64,000 nucleotides of DNA from Pseudoxanthobacter soli DSM 19599. GTDB lineage: Bacteria; Pseudomonadota; Alphaproteobacteria; Rhizobiales; Segnochrobactraceae. Position numbers and translations under genes: made by a program. Under the pieces are notes generated by a model. That model was not told where the DNA came from and searched no databases. It worked only from the letters and a program-made list of their open reading frames with translations. This document shows, piece after piece, positions 55,144 through 63,306 of the stretch (position 1 is its first letter; each line of letters starts with the position of its first letter). Location of the stretch: assembly GCF_900148505.1 (NCBI RefSeq), contig NZ_FRXO01000004.1, positions 496,001-560,000 on the forward strand. Direction: 5' to 3'.

Positions 55144-56235
55144 ATGAACGCCTTCGATTCCGCCCTGTCTATCGCGCCCCGTCACGGGAGTCGGAGCAGT
55201 TCGGCCCGCCTGTTCGATCCGGTCACGTTTCGCGGGATGACCGCGCGCAACCGCATCATGATGTCGGCGATGTGCCAGTATTCGGCCATCGATGGCATGG
55301 CCGATGACTGGCATCATGTGCACTACACCTCGCGGGCTGTGGGCGGCGCGGGTCTGATCTCCTTCGAAATGACGGCCGTCGATCCGCTTGGGCGCATTAC
55401 TCCGGGTTGCCTCGGACTCTGGCGTGACGATCAGGCCGCCGCCCTCGCCCCCATTGTGGCCGACATTCGCCGCCATGGCGCGAAAGCCGGGCTTCAGCTC
55501 GGACACGCCGGCCGCAAGGGCGAGCATTTCGAGCAAGGCCTCGTCGCGCCGAGTGCGATCCGCTTCCACGACGACTGGCCTGTGCCACACGAACTGTCGA
55601 CGGCCGAGGCCACCGACCTCGTCCTCCGCTATGGCGAAGCAGCGGCGCGGGCCGACGCGGCCGGTTTCGACTATGTCGAGATCCACGCCGCTCACGGCTA
55701 TCTGATCAACCAGTTCCTGTCGCCGCTTTCGAACCGGCGCACAGACCGCTACGGGCTCGACCGCCGCCTGTTCCTGATGGAGGTACTTGAAGCGGTGCGT
55801 GGCGCCTGGCCGGCCGAAAAGCCGATCTTCATCAAGCTGTCCGTCGTCGAGCGCGACGAGGGCGGCGCGACGGTGGCCGATGTCGTCGATCTCGCGCGTG
55901 CCGTGGCACCGTCTGTGGACCTCTGCATCGCCAGTTCCGGTGCGATGACACCGACCAGAGGCATCCGCATCGACAGCTTTCCCGGCTACCAGGTGCCGTT
56001 CGCGGAGGCCTTGAAGCGCGAGGCCGGCGTGGCCGTCGCCGCCGTCGGAATGCTCGACCATCCCCTTCTTGCCGAGGAGGTGGTGAAGAACGGCCGTGCC
56101 GATGTCGTTGCCGTCGGCCGGGAATTCCTGCGCGACCCCTACTGGCCGCTTCATGCCGCACGCGTGCTCGGCATCGAAACCGAGTGGCCCAGGCAATACA
56201 AGAAGGCGAAGGACGACTGGAGGTATTTTCCTTAG
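55144..56235 (+). CDS. YqjM-like NADH:flavin oxidoreductase (ene-reductase)
   Basis: A 363-residue FMN enzyme of the thermophilic-like OYE class: RNRIMMSAMCQYSAIDGMAD with the class-typical cysteine, LQLGHAGRKGEH, the substrate-binding EIHAAHGYLINQFLSPLSNR, and TDRYG. It has no Fe-S domain, so it is not a 2,4-dienoyl-CoA reductase. It starts 11 bases after the SDR gene with AAGGAC, so it belongs to the operon. In a sugar-type cluster an ene-reductase suggests an unsaturated keto intermediate. The other OYE of the window (17527-18645) is from a different class. Confidence 0.92.
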   Translation: MNAFDSALSIAPRHGSRSSSARLFDPVTFRGMTARNRIMMSAMCQYSAIDGMADDWHHVHYTSRAVGGAGLISFEMTAVDPLGRITPGCLGLWRDDQAAALAPIVADIRRHGAKAGLQLGHAGRKGEHFEQGLVAPSAIRFHDDWPVPHELSTAEATDLVLRYGEAAARADAAGFDYVEIHAAHGYLINQFLSPLSNRRTDRYGLDRRLFLMEVLEAVRGAWPAEKPIFIKLSVVERDEGGATVADVVDLARAVAPSVDLCIASSGAMTPTRGIRIDSFPGYQVPFAEALKREAGVAVAAVGMLDHPLLAEEVVKNGRADVVAVGREFLRDPYWPLHAARVLGIETEWPRQYKKAKDDWRYFP

Positions 56236-56297
56236 TCAGATCGCAGGTCTGGCTAAATCCTTCGCTGGAAGACGGGTCTATCCGGAACTGAATGCCT

Positions 56298-56343
56298 GAT
56301 CATGCCCTGTTCGGATCGCTTCGATCCTGACGGGACATGCGCC
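56298..56343 (-). repeat. Palindromic intergenic repeat, copy D (5' half)
   Basis: Read on the minus strand, GCGCATGTCCCGTCAGGATC followed by GAAGCGATCCGAAC matches the 5' half of copies A and B. The inner stem is GGATCG/CGATCC (56313-56327). It lies between the ene-reductase and ThDP-enzyme genes of the cluster. Confidence 0.7.
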
Positions 56344-56401
56344 GGTCGACCTCGCACGCCATCCAACCCTGACCGACATAACGCTGCAACAGGAGCGAAC
56401 G

Positions 56402-58231
56402 ATGCCGCACGCCGGTGATATGCTGACTGAAATGCTGATCGAATACGGCGTCGAGTGTGTCTTCGGCATGCCCGGCGGCCAGACATCCGGCCTTTACGAG
56501 GGAATCTCGACGCGCCAGTCGCGCATCCGGCATGTCCTCGTGCGCGACGAGCGGAACGGGGTCTACGCCGCCGACGCCTATGCGCGCCTCACCGGAAAGC
56601 CGGGCGTGTGCGACGTAACCGTCGGACCGGGCTGCACCAAGCTCACCGACGGCTTCGTCGAAGCGCTCAACGCCTCGATCCCCTTGATCGCGATCGTCGG
56701 CGAACTGCCGCGCGACTGGCTGCCGCTGAAGACGAAAGGTGTGGCGAGCCAGGGGTTCGACCAGCTTTCCTACCTCAAGTCGATCTCCAAGGAAGCGTTC
56801 ATGGTGCCGAGCGCCGCCGCGTTTCCGGAATTGATCCGCACCGCGTTCCGCATCGCCACCTCGCCGCGCCCCGGCCCGGTCGCCCTGATCGTGCCCCACG
56901 ACGTCATGGACGCCGAGTGGGATCCGGCGGCCTCGCCGGTCATGATCGACGACCGCTATGTCCGGATGCCCGCGCATCGCGCCCGCGCGCTGCGGGAGCA
57001 TCTCGAAGCGGCGGCCGCGCTGATCGGCAAGGCCCAGCGCCCGCTCGTTATCGCCGGCGGCGGCGTTCATGCGTCCGGTGCCTATGACGAACTGGAGACG
57101 CTCGCGCGGACGTCCGGGGCTGTCGTCGCCACGTCGCTCTCGGGCAAGGGCGTGATCGACGAAACCGACCCGCTTGCGGTCGGCGTGCTCAACCCGATGG
57201 GCTCCAAGGCCGCGCTTGCGCTCGCCCCTGAAGCCGACCTCATCATCTGGTGCGGTTCGAAAGCGAGCCAGAACACCGCGAACAACTGGACGCTGCCGAC
57301 CGCGAGCCAGGCGACCATCACCATTGACGACGATCCGCAGGAGCATGGCCGAACCTTCCGGCCGACCGTCGCGCTGTTCGGCGACATCCGCGAAGTGCTT
57401 CGCGAGCTCAATCCCATGCTCGCGGCGCGCACGATGCCGGAGTGGCAGGCCCGCGTCTCGGCCGTTCAGGCAGAACAGGCCGGCATCATCGCGGCGGACA
57501 TGGCATCGACGGCTGTGCCGCTCCATCCCGGCCGCGTGCTGAAGAGCCTCGCCGCCCGCCTTGGCGAGGACGATGTCGTCATTTCCGATGCAAGCTTCGC
57601 TTCCGGCTGGATCGGCCAGTACCTGCCGGCGAAGAAGGCGGCCCGCCGCTTCCTCTACGCCCGTGGACAGGGCAGCCTCGGCTATGCCGTCCCGGCCTCC
57701 ATCGGGGCCTCAATGGTCCGCCCCGGCCGCCATGTGGTGACGATCTCCGGCGACGGAGGGTTCTCGTTCGCGATCGGCGAACTCGCCACCCAGGCCCAGA
57801 ACGGCTTTCCCGTCGTCAACGTGGTGTTCAACAACGGCACGCTCGGCTGGCTGCAGATGTGGGAGAAGATCTTCTACAACGGCACCCGCCTCTCGGTGGA
57901 TCTGGAATCGAACCTCGCGCGGCCGAGTTACGGGGCTGCCGGCGCCGGGCTGGGTCTCAAGGCGTTCTTCGTCAACCACCCGGACGAGATCGACGCCGCG
58001 CTCGACGGCGCATTCGCCCATGACGGCCCGTCCGTCGTCGAAGTCCGTACCGATCCGACGGCGACCCCGATCCACAGCCTGCGCCGCCGCCTCGAGAACC
58101 CCAACCCCGAACAGAAGCGACCCGGCACCGTGTATGCGCTGCGGGCTTGGAAGCAGTCGCCCGACTTGCCCGAACCCGTTGCTTCCGGGCCGGAGGCAGC
58201 GGAACACGCACCCGCGCTGATCGACGGCTGA
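56402..58231 (+). CDS. ThDP-dependent enzyme, acetolactate synthase-like
   Basis: A 609-residue thiamine-diphosphate enzyme with the three domains of the ALS/pyruvate-oxidase family. The cofactor-activating glutamate is E50 (VRDERNGVYAADAYARLTG). The ThDP/metal motif is GDGGFSFAIGELATQAQNGF near 450, ending in an Asn pair near 477. An acetolactate synthase regulatory subunit is absent, and the context is catabolic, so it is more likely a 2-oxo-acid decarboxylase, a carboligase or a C-C bond-cleaving lyase/hydrolase. The next gene could oxidise an aldehyde it releases. AGGAGCG precedes the ATG. Confidence 0.9.
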   Translation: MPHAGDMLTEMLIEYGVECVFGMPGGQTSGLYEGISTRQSRIRHVLVRDERNGVYAADAYARLTGKPGVCDVTVGPGCTKLTDGFVEALNASIPLIAIVGELPRDWLPLKTKGVASQGFDQLSYLKSISKEAFMVPSAAAFPELIRTAFRIATSPRPGPVALIVPHDVMDAEWDPAASPVMIDDRYVRMPAHRARALREHLEAAAALIGKAQRPLVIAGGGVHASGAYDELETLARTSGAVVATSLSGKGVIDETDPLAVGVLNPMGSKAALALAPEADLIIWCGSKASQNTANNWTLPTASQATITIDDDPQEHGRTFRPTVALFGDIREVLRELNPMLAARTMPEWQARVSAVQAEQAGIIAADMASTAVPLHPGRVLKSLAARLGEDDVVISDASFASGWIGQYLPAKKAARRFLYARGQGSLGYAVPASIGASMVRPGRHVVTISGDGGFSFAIGELATQAQNGFPVVNVVFNNGTLGWLQMWEKIFYNGTRLSVDLESNLARPSYGAAGAGLGLKAFFVNHPDEIDAALDGAFAHDGPSVVEVRTDPTATPIHSLRRRLENPNPEQKRPGTVYALRAWKQSPDLPEPVASGPEAAEHAPALIDG

Positions 58232-58256
58232 CGTAACAGTCCAGGAGGAAACATCC

Positions 58257-59771
58257 ATGACCGTACAACAAAAAATCATCGTGGCCGAAGGCCCCGCGCC
58301 GTCCGCAGCCACTGCCGCGTTCCTCGCAGCCGATCATCGCCTCTTCATCGGCGGACGTTGGGTCGAGGCGGCGGAAGGCGGGCAGCTCGATGTCGAGAAC
58401 CCCGCAACCGGCGAGATCGTCGCCCGGGTGCCCGCAGGCACTGCCGCCGACATCGACGCTGCCGTCGCAGCCGCGCGCCAGGCATTCGACCACGGCCCGT
58501 GGTCGCGCATGACGCCGTCCGAACGTGGCCGCCTCGTATGGAAGCTCGCCGATCTCCTCGAAACCCACGCCGACGAATTTGCCGAAATCGATTCCATCGA
58601 CAACGGCAAGCCGGTGACCGATGCACGCGCGGTCGACGTGGCCTTCTCGTGTGAGTTGCTGCGCTATATGGCGGGCTGGTCCACGAAGATCCATGGCCAG
58701 ACGATCGCGCTGTCCTCGTCCGCGCCGTTCCATGCCTACACGCTCCGCGAGCCGGTGGGTGTCGTCGGACAGATCGTGCCGTGGAACTTCCCGCTGATGA
58801 TGGCTGTCTGGAAGGTGGCGCCGGCGCTCGCGGCCGGCTGTACCATCGTGCTGAAGCCGGCGGAACAGACCCCGCTGAGCGCCCTCCGGCTGGCCCAGCT
58901 GGTCGAGGAAGTCGGCTTCCCGGCGGGGGTCTTCAACGTCGTGACCGGGCTCGGCGAGACCGCGGGAGCGGCGCTGGCGGCGCACCCGGACGTCGACAAG
59001 GTGGCCTTCACCGGCTCGACCGAGGTCGGCAAGCTGATCCTGGGCTCGGCCCGCGGCAACCTCAAAAAGGTGTCTTTGGAACTCGGCGGCAAGTCGCCGG
59101 TCATCGTGTTTCCCGATGCCGATCTCGACGTCGCGCTCGCCGGCGCTGCCTCGGCGATCTTCTACAACATGGGCCAATGCTGCACGGCCGGCTCCCGGCT
59201 CTATATCCATCGCAAGGTGTATGATCGCCTGATGGCGGGCATGGCGGCCGAGGCGGCCAGGCTGCCGGTCGGCGTCGGCCTGGACCCGGCCACCCGCATC
59301 GGCCCGCTGGTCTCGGCCGAACAGCTCGCGCGCGTCTTCGGCTATATCGAGGCCGGGCAGCGGGAGGGGGCAACCGTGCTGACGGGCGGACGCCGCATCG
59401 GCGACCGCGGCTTCTTTCTCGAACCCACCGTCCTCACCGGCACCACACCCGGGATGTCGGTGGTCCGGGAGGAGATCTTCGGGCCGGTGGTCTGCGCGAT
59501 GCCGTTCGACGACGACGACATCGATGCGATCGTCGCCGAGGCGAACAGCTCCATCTACGGCCTCGCGGCGAGCCTTTACACGCGAGACCTCAGCAAGGCC
59601 CATACGGTCGCCCGACGCCTGAAGGCCGGCACCATCGGCGTCAATGTCCACCACGTGGTCGATGTCGCGTTGCCGTTCGGCGGCTTCAAGCAGTCCGGCT
59701 GGGGCCGCGAGATGGGCTACGCGGCGATCGAGCTCTATACCGAGACGAAGTCGATCGCGGTCGCACTCTGA
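58257..59771 (+). CDS. NAD(P)-dependent aldehyde dehydrogenase
   Basis: A 504-residue ALDH superfamily enzyme: PWNFPLMMAVWKVAPALAAG, the cofactor loop FTGSTEVGKLI, general base E275 in LELGGKSP and catalytic C309 in GQCCTAGSR. It resembles betaine-aldehyde/phenylacetaldehyde-type dehydrogenases in class, but the substrate is unknown. It starts 25 bases after the ThDP gene with AGGAGGAAAC. The pair ThDP enzyme plus ALDH recalls 2-oxo-acid decarboxylase/aldehyde dehydrogenase couples such as in the mandelate route. Last gene of the cluster. Confidence 0.95.
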   Translation: MTVQQKIIVAEGPAPSAATAAFLAADHRLFIGGRWVEAAEGGQLDVENPATGEIVARVPAGTAADIDAAVAAARQAFDHGPWSRMTPSERGRLVWKLADLLETHADEFAEIDSIDNGKPVTDARAVDVAFSCELLRYMAGWSTKIHGQTIALSSSAPFHAYTLREPVGVVGQIVPWNFPLMMAVWKVAPALAAGCTIVLKPAEQTPLSALRLAQLVEEVGFPAGVFNVVTGLGETAGAALAAHPDVDKVAFTGSTEVGKLILGSARGNLKKVSLELGGKSPVIVFPDADLDVALAGAASAIFYNMGQCCTAGSRLYIHRKVYDRLMAGMAAEAARLPVGVGLDPATRIGPLVSAEQLARVFGYIEAGQREGATVLTGGRRIGDRGFFLEPTVLTGTTPGMSVVREEIFGPVVCAMPFDDDDIDAIVAEANSSIYGLAASLYTRDLSKAHTVARRLKAGTIGVNVHHVVDVALPFGGFKQSGWGREMGYAAIELYTETKSIAVAL

Positions 59772-59799
59772 CGCCGCAGATCGGCCGCCGCCTGCCCGC

Positions 59800-59826
59800 G
59801 AGGAGCCCCGGTGCCAGGGGCTCCTC
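59800..59826 (+). terminator. Hairpin after the catabolic cluster
   Basis: GAGGAGCCCC and GGGGCTCCTC form a perfect 10-base stem around 7 bases, 29 bases after the aldehyde dehydrogenase stop. There is no T-run, so it may be a Rho-assisted or processing structure. Confidence 0.55.
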
Positions 59827-60111
59827 CACGGCGCCTGCGCGATGCGGCATCACAAGATACCCCTCAAGGCAAAGCCGGCCGCCACTCAACTGGTCGGTGC
59901 TGCCATCGCGAGCGGCATTGGTGACACCGCCGAGCACTCAAGCGGCCATCGGCTTGCCATCGACCGACGTGAACACGACTGCCTCGAAAGTCCAGATCAG
60001 CTTTCGCCAGATCTTCGCTTCACAGGCTTCTTCGTCGTCGGCGTTCGCAGAGATCTTCACCGGTGCGGCAACCCCGTAGTGTCTGAGATCGAGGTCGTGC
60101 TAGACGAGCGC
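59827..60111. other. Spacer between the cluster and the YigZ-like gene
   Basis: About 285 bases. Apart from the small minus-strand fragment listed separately nothing definite is seen. Confidence 0.35.
59938..60060 (-). pseudogene. Protein-like fragment or small antisense gene
   Basis: On the minus strand a 54-codon open frame reads DLDLRHYGVAAPVKISANAD, then DEEACEAKIWRKLIWTFEAV and VFTSVDGKPMAA before the stop. With a GTG start at 60060 it would be 40 residues. About three-quarters of codons end in G or C and the composition is protein-like, but there is no good ribosome site and a TAG closes the frame upstream. I do not recognise it. It is either a very small gene or the tail of a lost one. 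Confidence 0.3.
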
Positions 60112-60708
60112 ATGGTCGAGCGCTTCACCCTCGTCGAACGCACTGCACGCGAGCAGGAAATCAAGAAGAGCCGCTTCATCGCGGTCGCCGGTCCCGTCGA
60201 GGACGAGGCGGCTGCGAAGGCGTTCATCGCGGCATTGTCGGATCCGGCAGCCAGTCACAATTGCTGGGCGTGGCGCCTGGGCCAGAACTACCGCTTCAAC
60301 GACGACGGAGAACCGGGCGGAACTGCCGGCAAGCCGATCCTTGCAGCCATCGACGGCCAAGGCCTCGACTACGTCGCCGTCGTCGTGAGCCGCTGGTTCG
60401 GTGGCGTTCTTCTCGGAAGCGGCGGCCTGATGCGAGCCTATGGGGGAACGGCGGCCCTTTGCCTGCGCGAGGCCGAGAAGATGGCCCTCGTCGATAACGT
60501 TTCCGGAACAGTCGCGTGCGGATTCAGTGAGCTGACGCTCGTCCAGGCCAGGCTCGGCTCACTCTCCGGTGTGCAGGTCGGGGTTCAGGCTTTCACGGAT
60601 ACTGGCGCCATCCTGTCGGTATCCGCACCGAAGCCGGAAGCCGGCAATGTCGGCGAACTGGTTGCCAATCTGACGAGCGGACGTTCGGTGATGCACTGGA
60701 AGGAATGA
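60112..60708 (+). CDS. YigZ/IMPACT family protein
   Basis: A 198-residue cytoplasmic protein with an N-terminal UPF0029/IMPACT domain (EIKKSRFIAVAGPVEDEAAA, then CWAWRLGQNYRFNDDGEPGG, TAGKPIL, VSRWFGGVLLGSGGLMRAYG) and a C-terminal DUF1949-like domain. Members are widespread and possibly act on translation or proteolysis. The start is uncertain: an in-frame GTG at 60079 would add 11 residues; neither has a strong ribosome site. Confidence 0.88.
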   Translation: MVERFTLVERTAREQEIKKSRFIAVAGPVEDEAAAKAFIAALSDPAASHNCWAWRLGQNYRFNDDGEPGGTAGKPILAAIDGQGLDYVAVVVSRWFGGVLLGSGGLMRAYGGTAALCLREAEKMALVDNVSGTVACGFSELTLVQARLGSLSGVQVGVQAFTDTGAILSVSAPKPEAGNVGELVANLTSGRSVMHWKE

Positions 60709-60900
60709 TCACGGCGACCGGGAATGCGGGATGGGCATAACGGAAGAAAGCGTCGATCTTTCCCCACCGAAGCCGATTTTGCGACGGACGACATGTCGAT
60801 CGCGGCGCATGGGGCATAAGGTGGGAAGCAGGCGGCAAGACCCGCACGACGCCGACAACGCGGCAGGGAACGCGCCAGCGAGGATATCAGCCGTCGATGG

Positions 60901-61752
60901 TCAGGCGAACCGCCGTGCGCCGGCGACGCAAACCACGACGAAGCCGGTGGCGGCGATCATTGTCCACGATACGTGGTCTCCCACAATGAGCGCGGCAAGC
61001 GCCAGCCCGAAAAAGGGCTGAAGCAGTTGCAGCTGCCCTACGGCGGCTATGCCGCCAAGCGCAAGCCCGCGATACCAGAAGACAAAGCCAATGAGCATGC
61101 TGAAAACCGAGACATAGGCAAGGCCTGCCCATGCCTCGACTCCGATCGGCGACAGCGCTTCCGGCCTCGTGGCCGTGGCGATCGCCGCCATCGGCAGGAG
61201 CGCGACCAGTAACGCCCACGAAATAACCTGCCAGCCGCCCAGGCGACGCGACAACCGCGCGCCTTCGGCATAGCCGAGACCGCACAGCAGCACCGCCCCG
61301 ATCATGAGCATATCGCCGGCGACAGACGTCGAAACACCATTGCCGATCGCAAAGCCGACGACGGTCCCGGCACCGGCGAGAGAGAACAGCCAGAAGGCCG
61401 CCCTCGGCCGTTCGCCGCCACGCACCACGCCGAACAGGGCCGTCGCCAAAGGCAGCAGGCCGATGAAGACGACGGAGCGCGCGGCAGTGATGTGCTGGAG
61501 AGCAAGCGCCGTGAGCAAAGGAAAGCCGATCACAACCCCCGCGGCGACGACGACCAGAGGCACGACGTCCGTAACGGCAGGCCGTTTCTGGGGCATGAGG
61601 CGCAGCAGACAGGCCCCGAGCAGCGCGGCGATGACCGCGCGCGCGGAGGTCAGAAACAGAGGCGAGAAGCCGGCGACCGCAAGCCGCGTCGCCGGCAGCG
61701 AGCCGCTGAAGATGATGACGCCGATCAGACCGCTCCACCAGCCACGCGCCAA
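60901..61752 (-). CDS. DMT superfamily (EamA) transporter
   Basis: A 283-residue membrane protein with ten segments arranged as two EamA repeats (first repeat IFSGSLPATRLAVAGFSPLF, second GLAYVSVFSMLIGFVFWYRG). Such proteins export amino acids or metabolites. The start is TTG with an excellent GGAGGAGGG site 5 bases upstream. Divergent from a MocR-type regulator across about 110 bases, so probably its target. Confidence 0.88.
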   Translation of the reverse strand: MARGWWSGLIGVIIFSGSLPATRLAVAGFSPLFLTSARAVIAALLGACLLRLMPQKRPAVTDVVPLVVVAAGVVIGFPLLTALALQHITAARSVVFIGLLPLATALFGVVRGGERPRAAFWLFSLAGAGTVVGFAIGNGVSTSVAGDMLMIGAVLLCGLGYAEGARLSRRLGGWQVISWALLVALLPMAAIATATRPEALSPIGVEAWAGLAYVSVFSMLIGFVFWYRGLALGGIAAVGQLQLLQPFFGLALAALIVGDHVSWTMIAATGFVVVCVAGARRFA

Positions 61753-61823
61753 GGTGCCCTCCTCCTTCGATTTCTCCCTGCGATACGCGCAGCAGGCTGG
61801 CGGCGACAGGCACGCTTACGTAC

Positions 61824-61848
61824 CATCACACCGAACAGTTGGGTGATA
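61824..61848. promoter_or_regulatory. Imperfect inverted repeat between DMT and MocR genes
   Basis: CATCACAC (61824-61831) and GGGTGATA (61841-61848) are inverted with two mismatches, just before the MocR-type start. A possible shared operator for the divergent pair. Confidence 0.35.
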
Positions 61849-61861
61849 CGGAGCCATACAG

Positions 61862-63283
61862 TTGATCGCGCACGAGCCTTCTGTAGCGCCGGCGCAGGGG
61901 CGCACGGAGATGGTGATGCAGGCGATCCGCCGCATGATCACGAGCCAAGCGCTTGCACCTGGCGACAAGCTGCCCTCCATCCGCAGATTTGCCCGCGACA
62001 AGGGGGTTTCACCATCGACCGTGGTCGAAGCCTATGACCGCCTCGCTGCCGAAGGCCTGATCCGCCCACGCCCGGGATCCGGCTTCTATGTCGCGGCCTT
62101 ACTCGACCCCACGGACAGCAGCGCGGCCCGCGAGTCGACCGACCGGGCGGTCGATCCCTTCTGGGTGTCGCGGCAGTCGCTCGATGCAGGCCGGGAAACG
62201 CCGCGGCCCGGGTGCGGCTGGCTTCCCCCGGACTGGATGCCTCTTGCCGCCGTCCGGCGCGCGATACGCGCCGCGGCGAAGATGGACGATGCCACGCTGG
62301 TCGAATACGGCTCCACGCACGGCTCGCTCGCATTGCGTCGCATGCTCGTCCGTCAATTCGCGTCAGAAGGAATCGAAGCGGACGCCGGGCAGATCCTGCT
62401 GACGAGTTCCGGCACGCAGGCGATCGATCTGATCTGCCGCCATCTTCTGCGGCCCGGCGACACGGTGCTGATCGACGATCCCTGCTATTTCAACTTTCGA
62501 GCGCTGCTACAGGCGCATGCGGTGCGGATCGTCGGCGTACCCTATACACAGACCGGCCCGGACATCGCCCTGTTTCAGGACGCGCTCGCGACGCACAAGC
62601 CCCGTCTCTATCTCACGAACTCCGCCCTTCACAACCCGACCGGGGTGACCCTGTCACCCAAGGTTGCCCATCGGATCCTTTCCGCGGCAGCGAGCCACGA
62701 TCTCATGATCGTCGAGGACGAGATCTTCGCGGACTTCGAGCCGGACCGCTCGGTCCGGCTTGCCGCGCTAGACGGGCTCGGGCGCGTGATCCGCATCGGC
62801 AGCTTCTCGAAAACGCTCTCGGCCTCGATACGATGCGGATACATCGCCGCAAGCCCCGAACTGGTGGAGGCACTGGTCGACCTTCAGCTGGCGACGGGGT
62901 TCGGAGGCCCGAGCCCGCTCGCTGCAGAACTCGTCCTGCGCACCCTCAGCGACGGCAGCTATTACAGGCACCTCGGCAGCCTGCGGTCCCGGCTTGCCAG
63001 ACGGCGCCGCGAGATTGTCGCCGACCTCGCAAAGTTGGGCGTTCATCCCTGGACGTTGCCCCGTGGCGGCTTTTACCTCTGGTGCCGGTTGCCGGATGCC
63101 GCTGACGCATCGGAGGTGGCGAGGCGCGCGTTGCGCGACGGCATCGTCCTCGCTCCTGGAAACGTCTTCAGCGTCGCGCAGACGGCGGCCGATTTCATGC
63201 GCTTCAACGTCGCTCAGATGAACGCAGACGTCCTCCGGCAGTTGCAGAAAGCGATGGATCAGGTGTTGACGGGATCAGAATAG
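61862..63283 (+). CDS. MocR-type regulator: GntR HTH fused to aminotransferase-like domain
   Basis: A 473-residue PLP-dependent regulator. The N-terminal GntR winged helix (PGDKLPSIRRFARDKGVSPS, VVEAYDRLAAEGLIRPRPGS) is joined to a fold-type I aminotransferase domain with LTSSGTQAIDLICRHLL, the PLP-ring Asp in MIVEDEIFADFEPD, and the Schiff-base lysine in IRIGSFSKTLSASIRCGYIA. The start is TTG with CGGAG 8 bases upstream. It most likely controls the divergent DMT exporter in response to an amino acid or vitamin B6 compound (inference). Confidence 0.92.
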   Translation: MIAHEPSVAPAQGRTEMVMQAIRRMITSQALAPGDKLPSIRRFARDKGVSPSTVVEAYDRLAAEGLIRPRPGSGFYVAALLDPTDSSAARESTDRAVDPFWVSRQSLDAGRETPRPGCGWLPPDWMPLAAVRRAIRAAAKMDDATLVEYGSTHGSLALRRMLVRQFASEGIEADAGQILLTSSGTQAIDLICRHLLRPGDTVLIDDPCYFNFRALLQAHAVRIVGVPYTQTGPDIALFQDALATHKPRLYLTNSALHNPTGVTLSPKVAHRILSAAASHDLMIVEDEIFADFEPDRSVRLAALDGLGRVIRIGSFSKTLSASIRCGYIAASPELVEALVDLQLATGFGGPSPLAAELVLRTLSDGSYYRHLGSLRSRLARRRREIVADLAKLGVHPWTLPRGGFYLWCRLPDAADASEVARRALRDGIVLAPGNVFSVAQTAADFMRFNVAQMNADVLRQLQKAMDQVLTGSE

Positions 63284-63306
63284 ATCGGCCCTGCGAAGGG
63301 GTGACG

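Noticed and set aside
57972-59654. 560-codon minus-strand open frame
   Set aside because: Antisense to the ThDP enzyme and aldehyde dehydrogenase; no domain.
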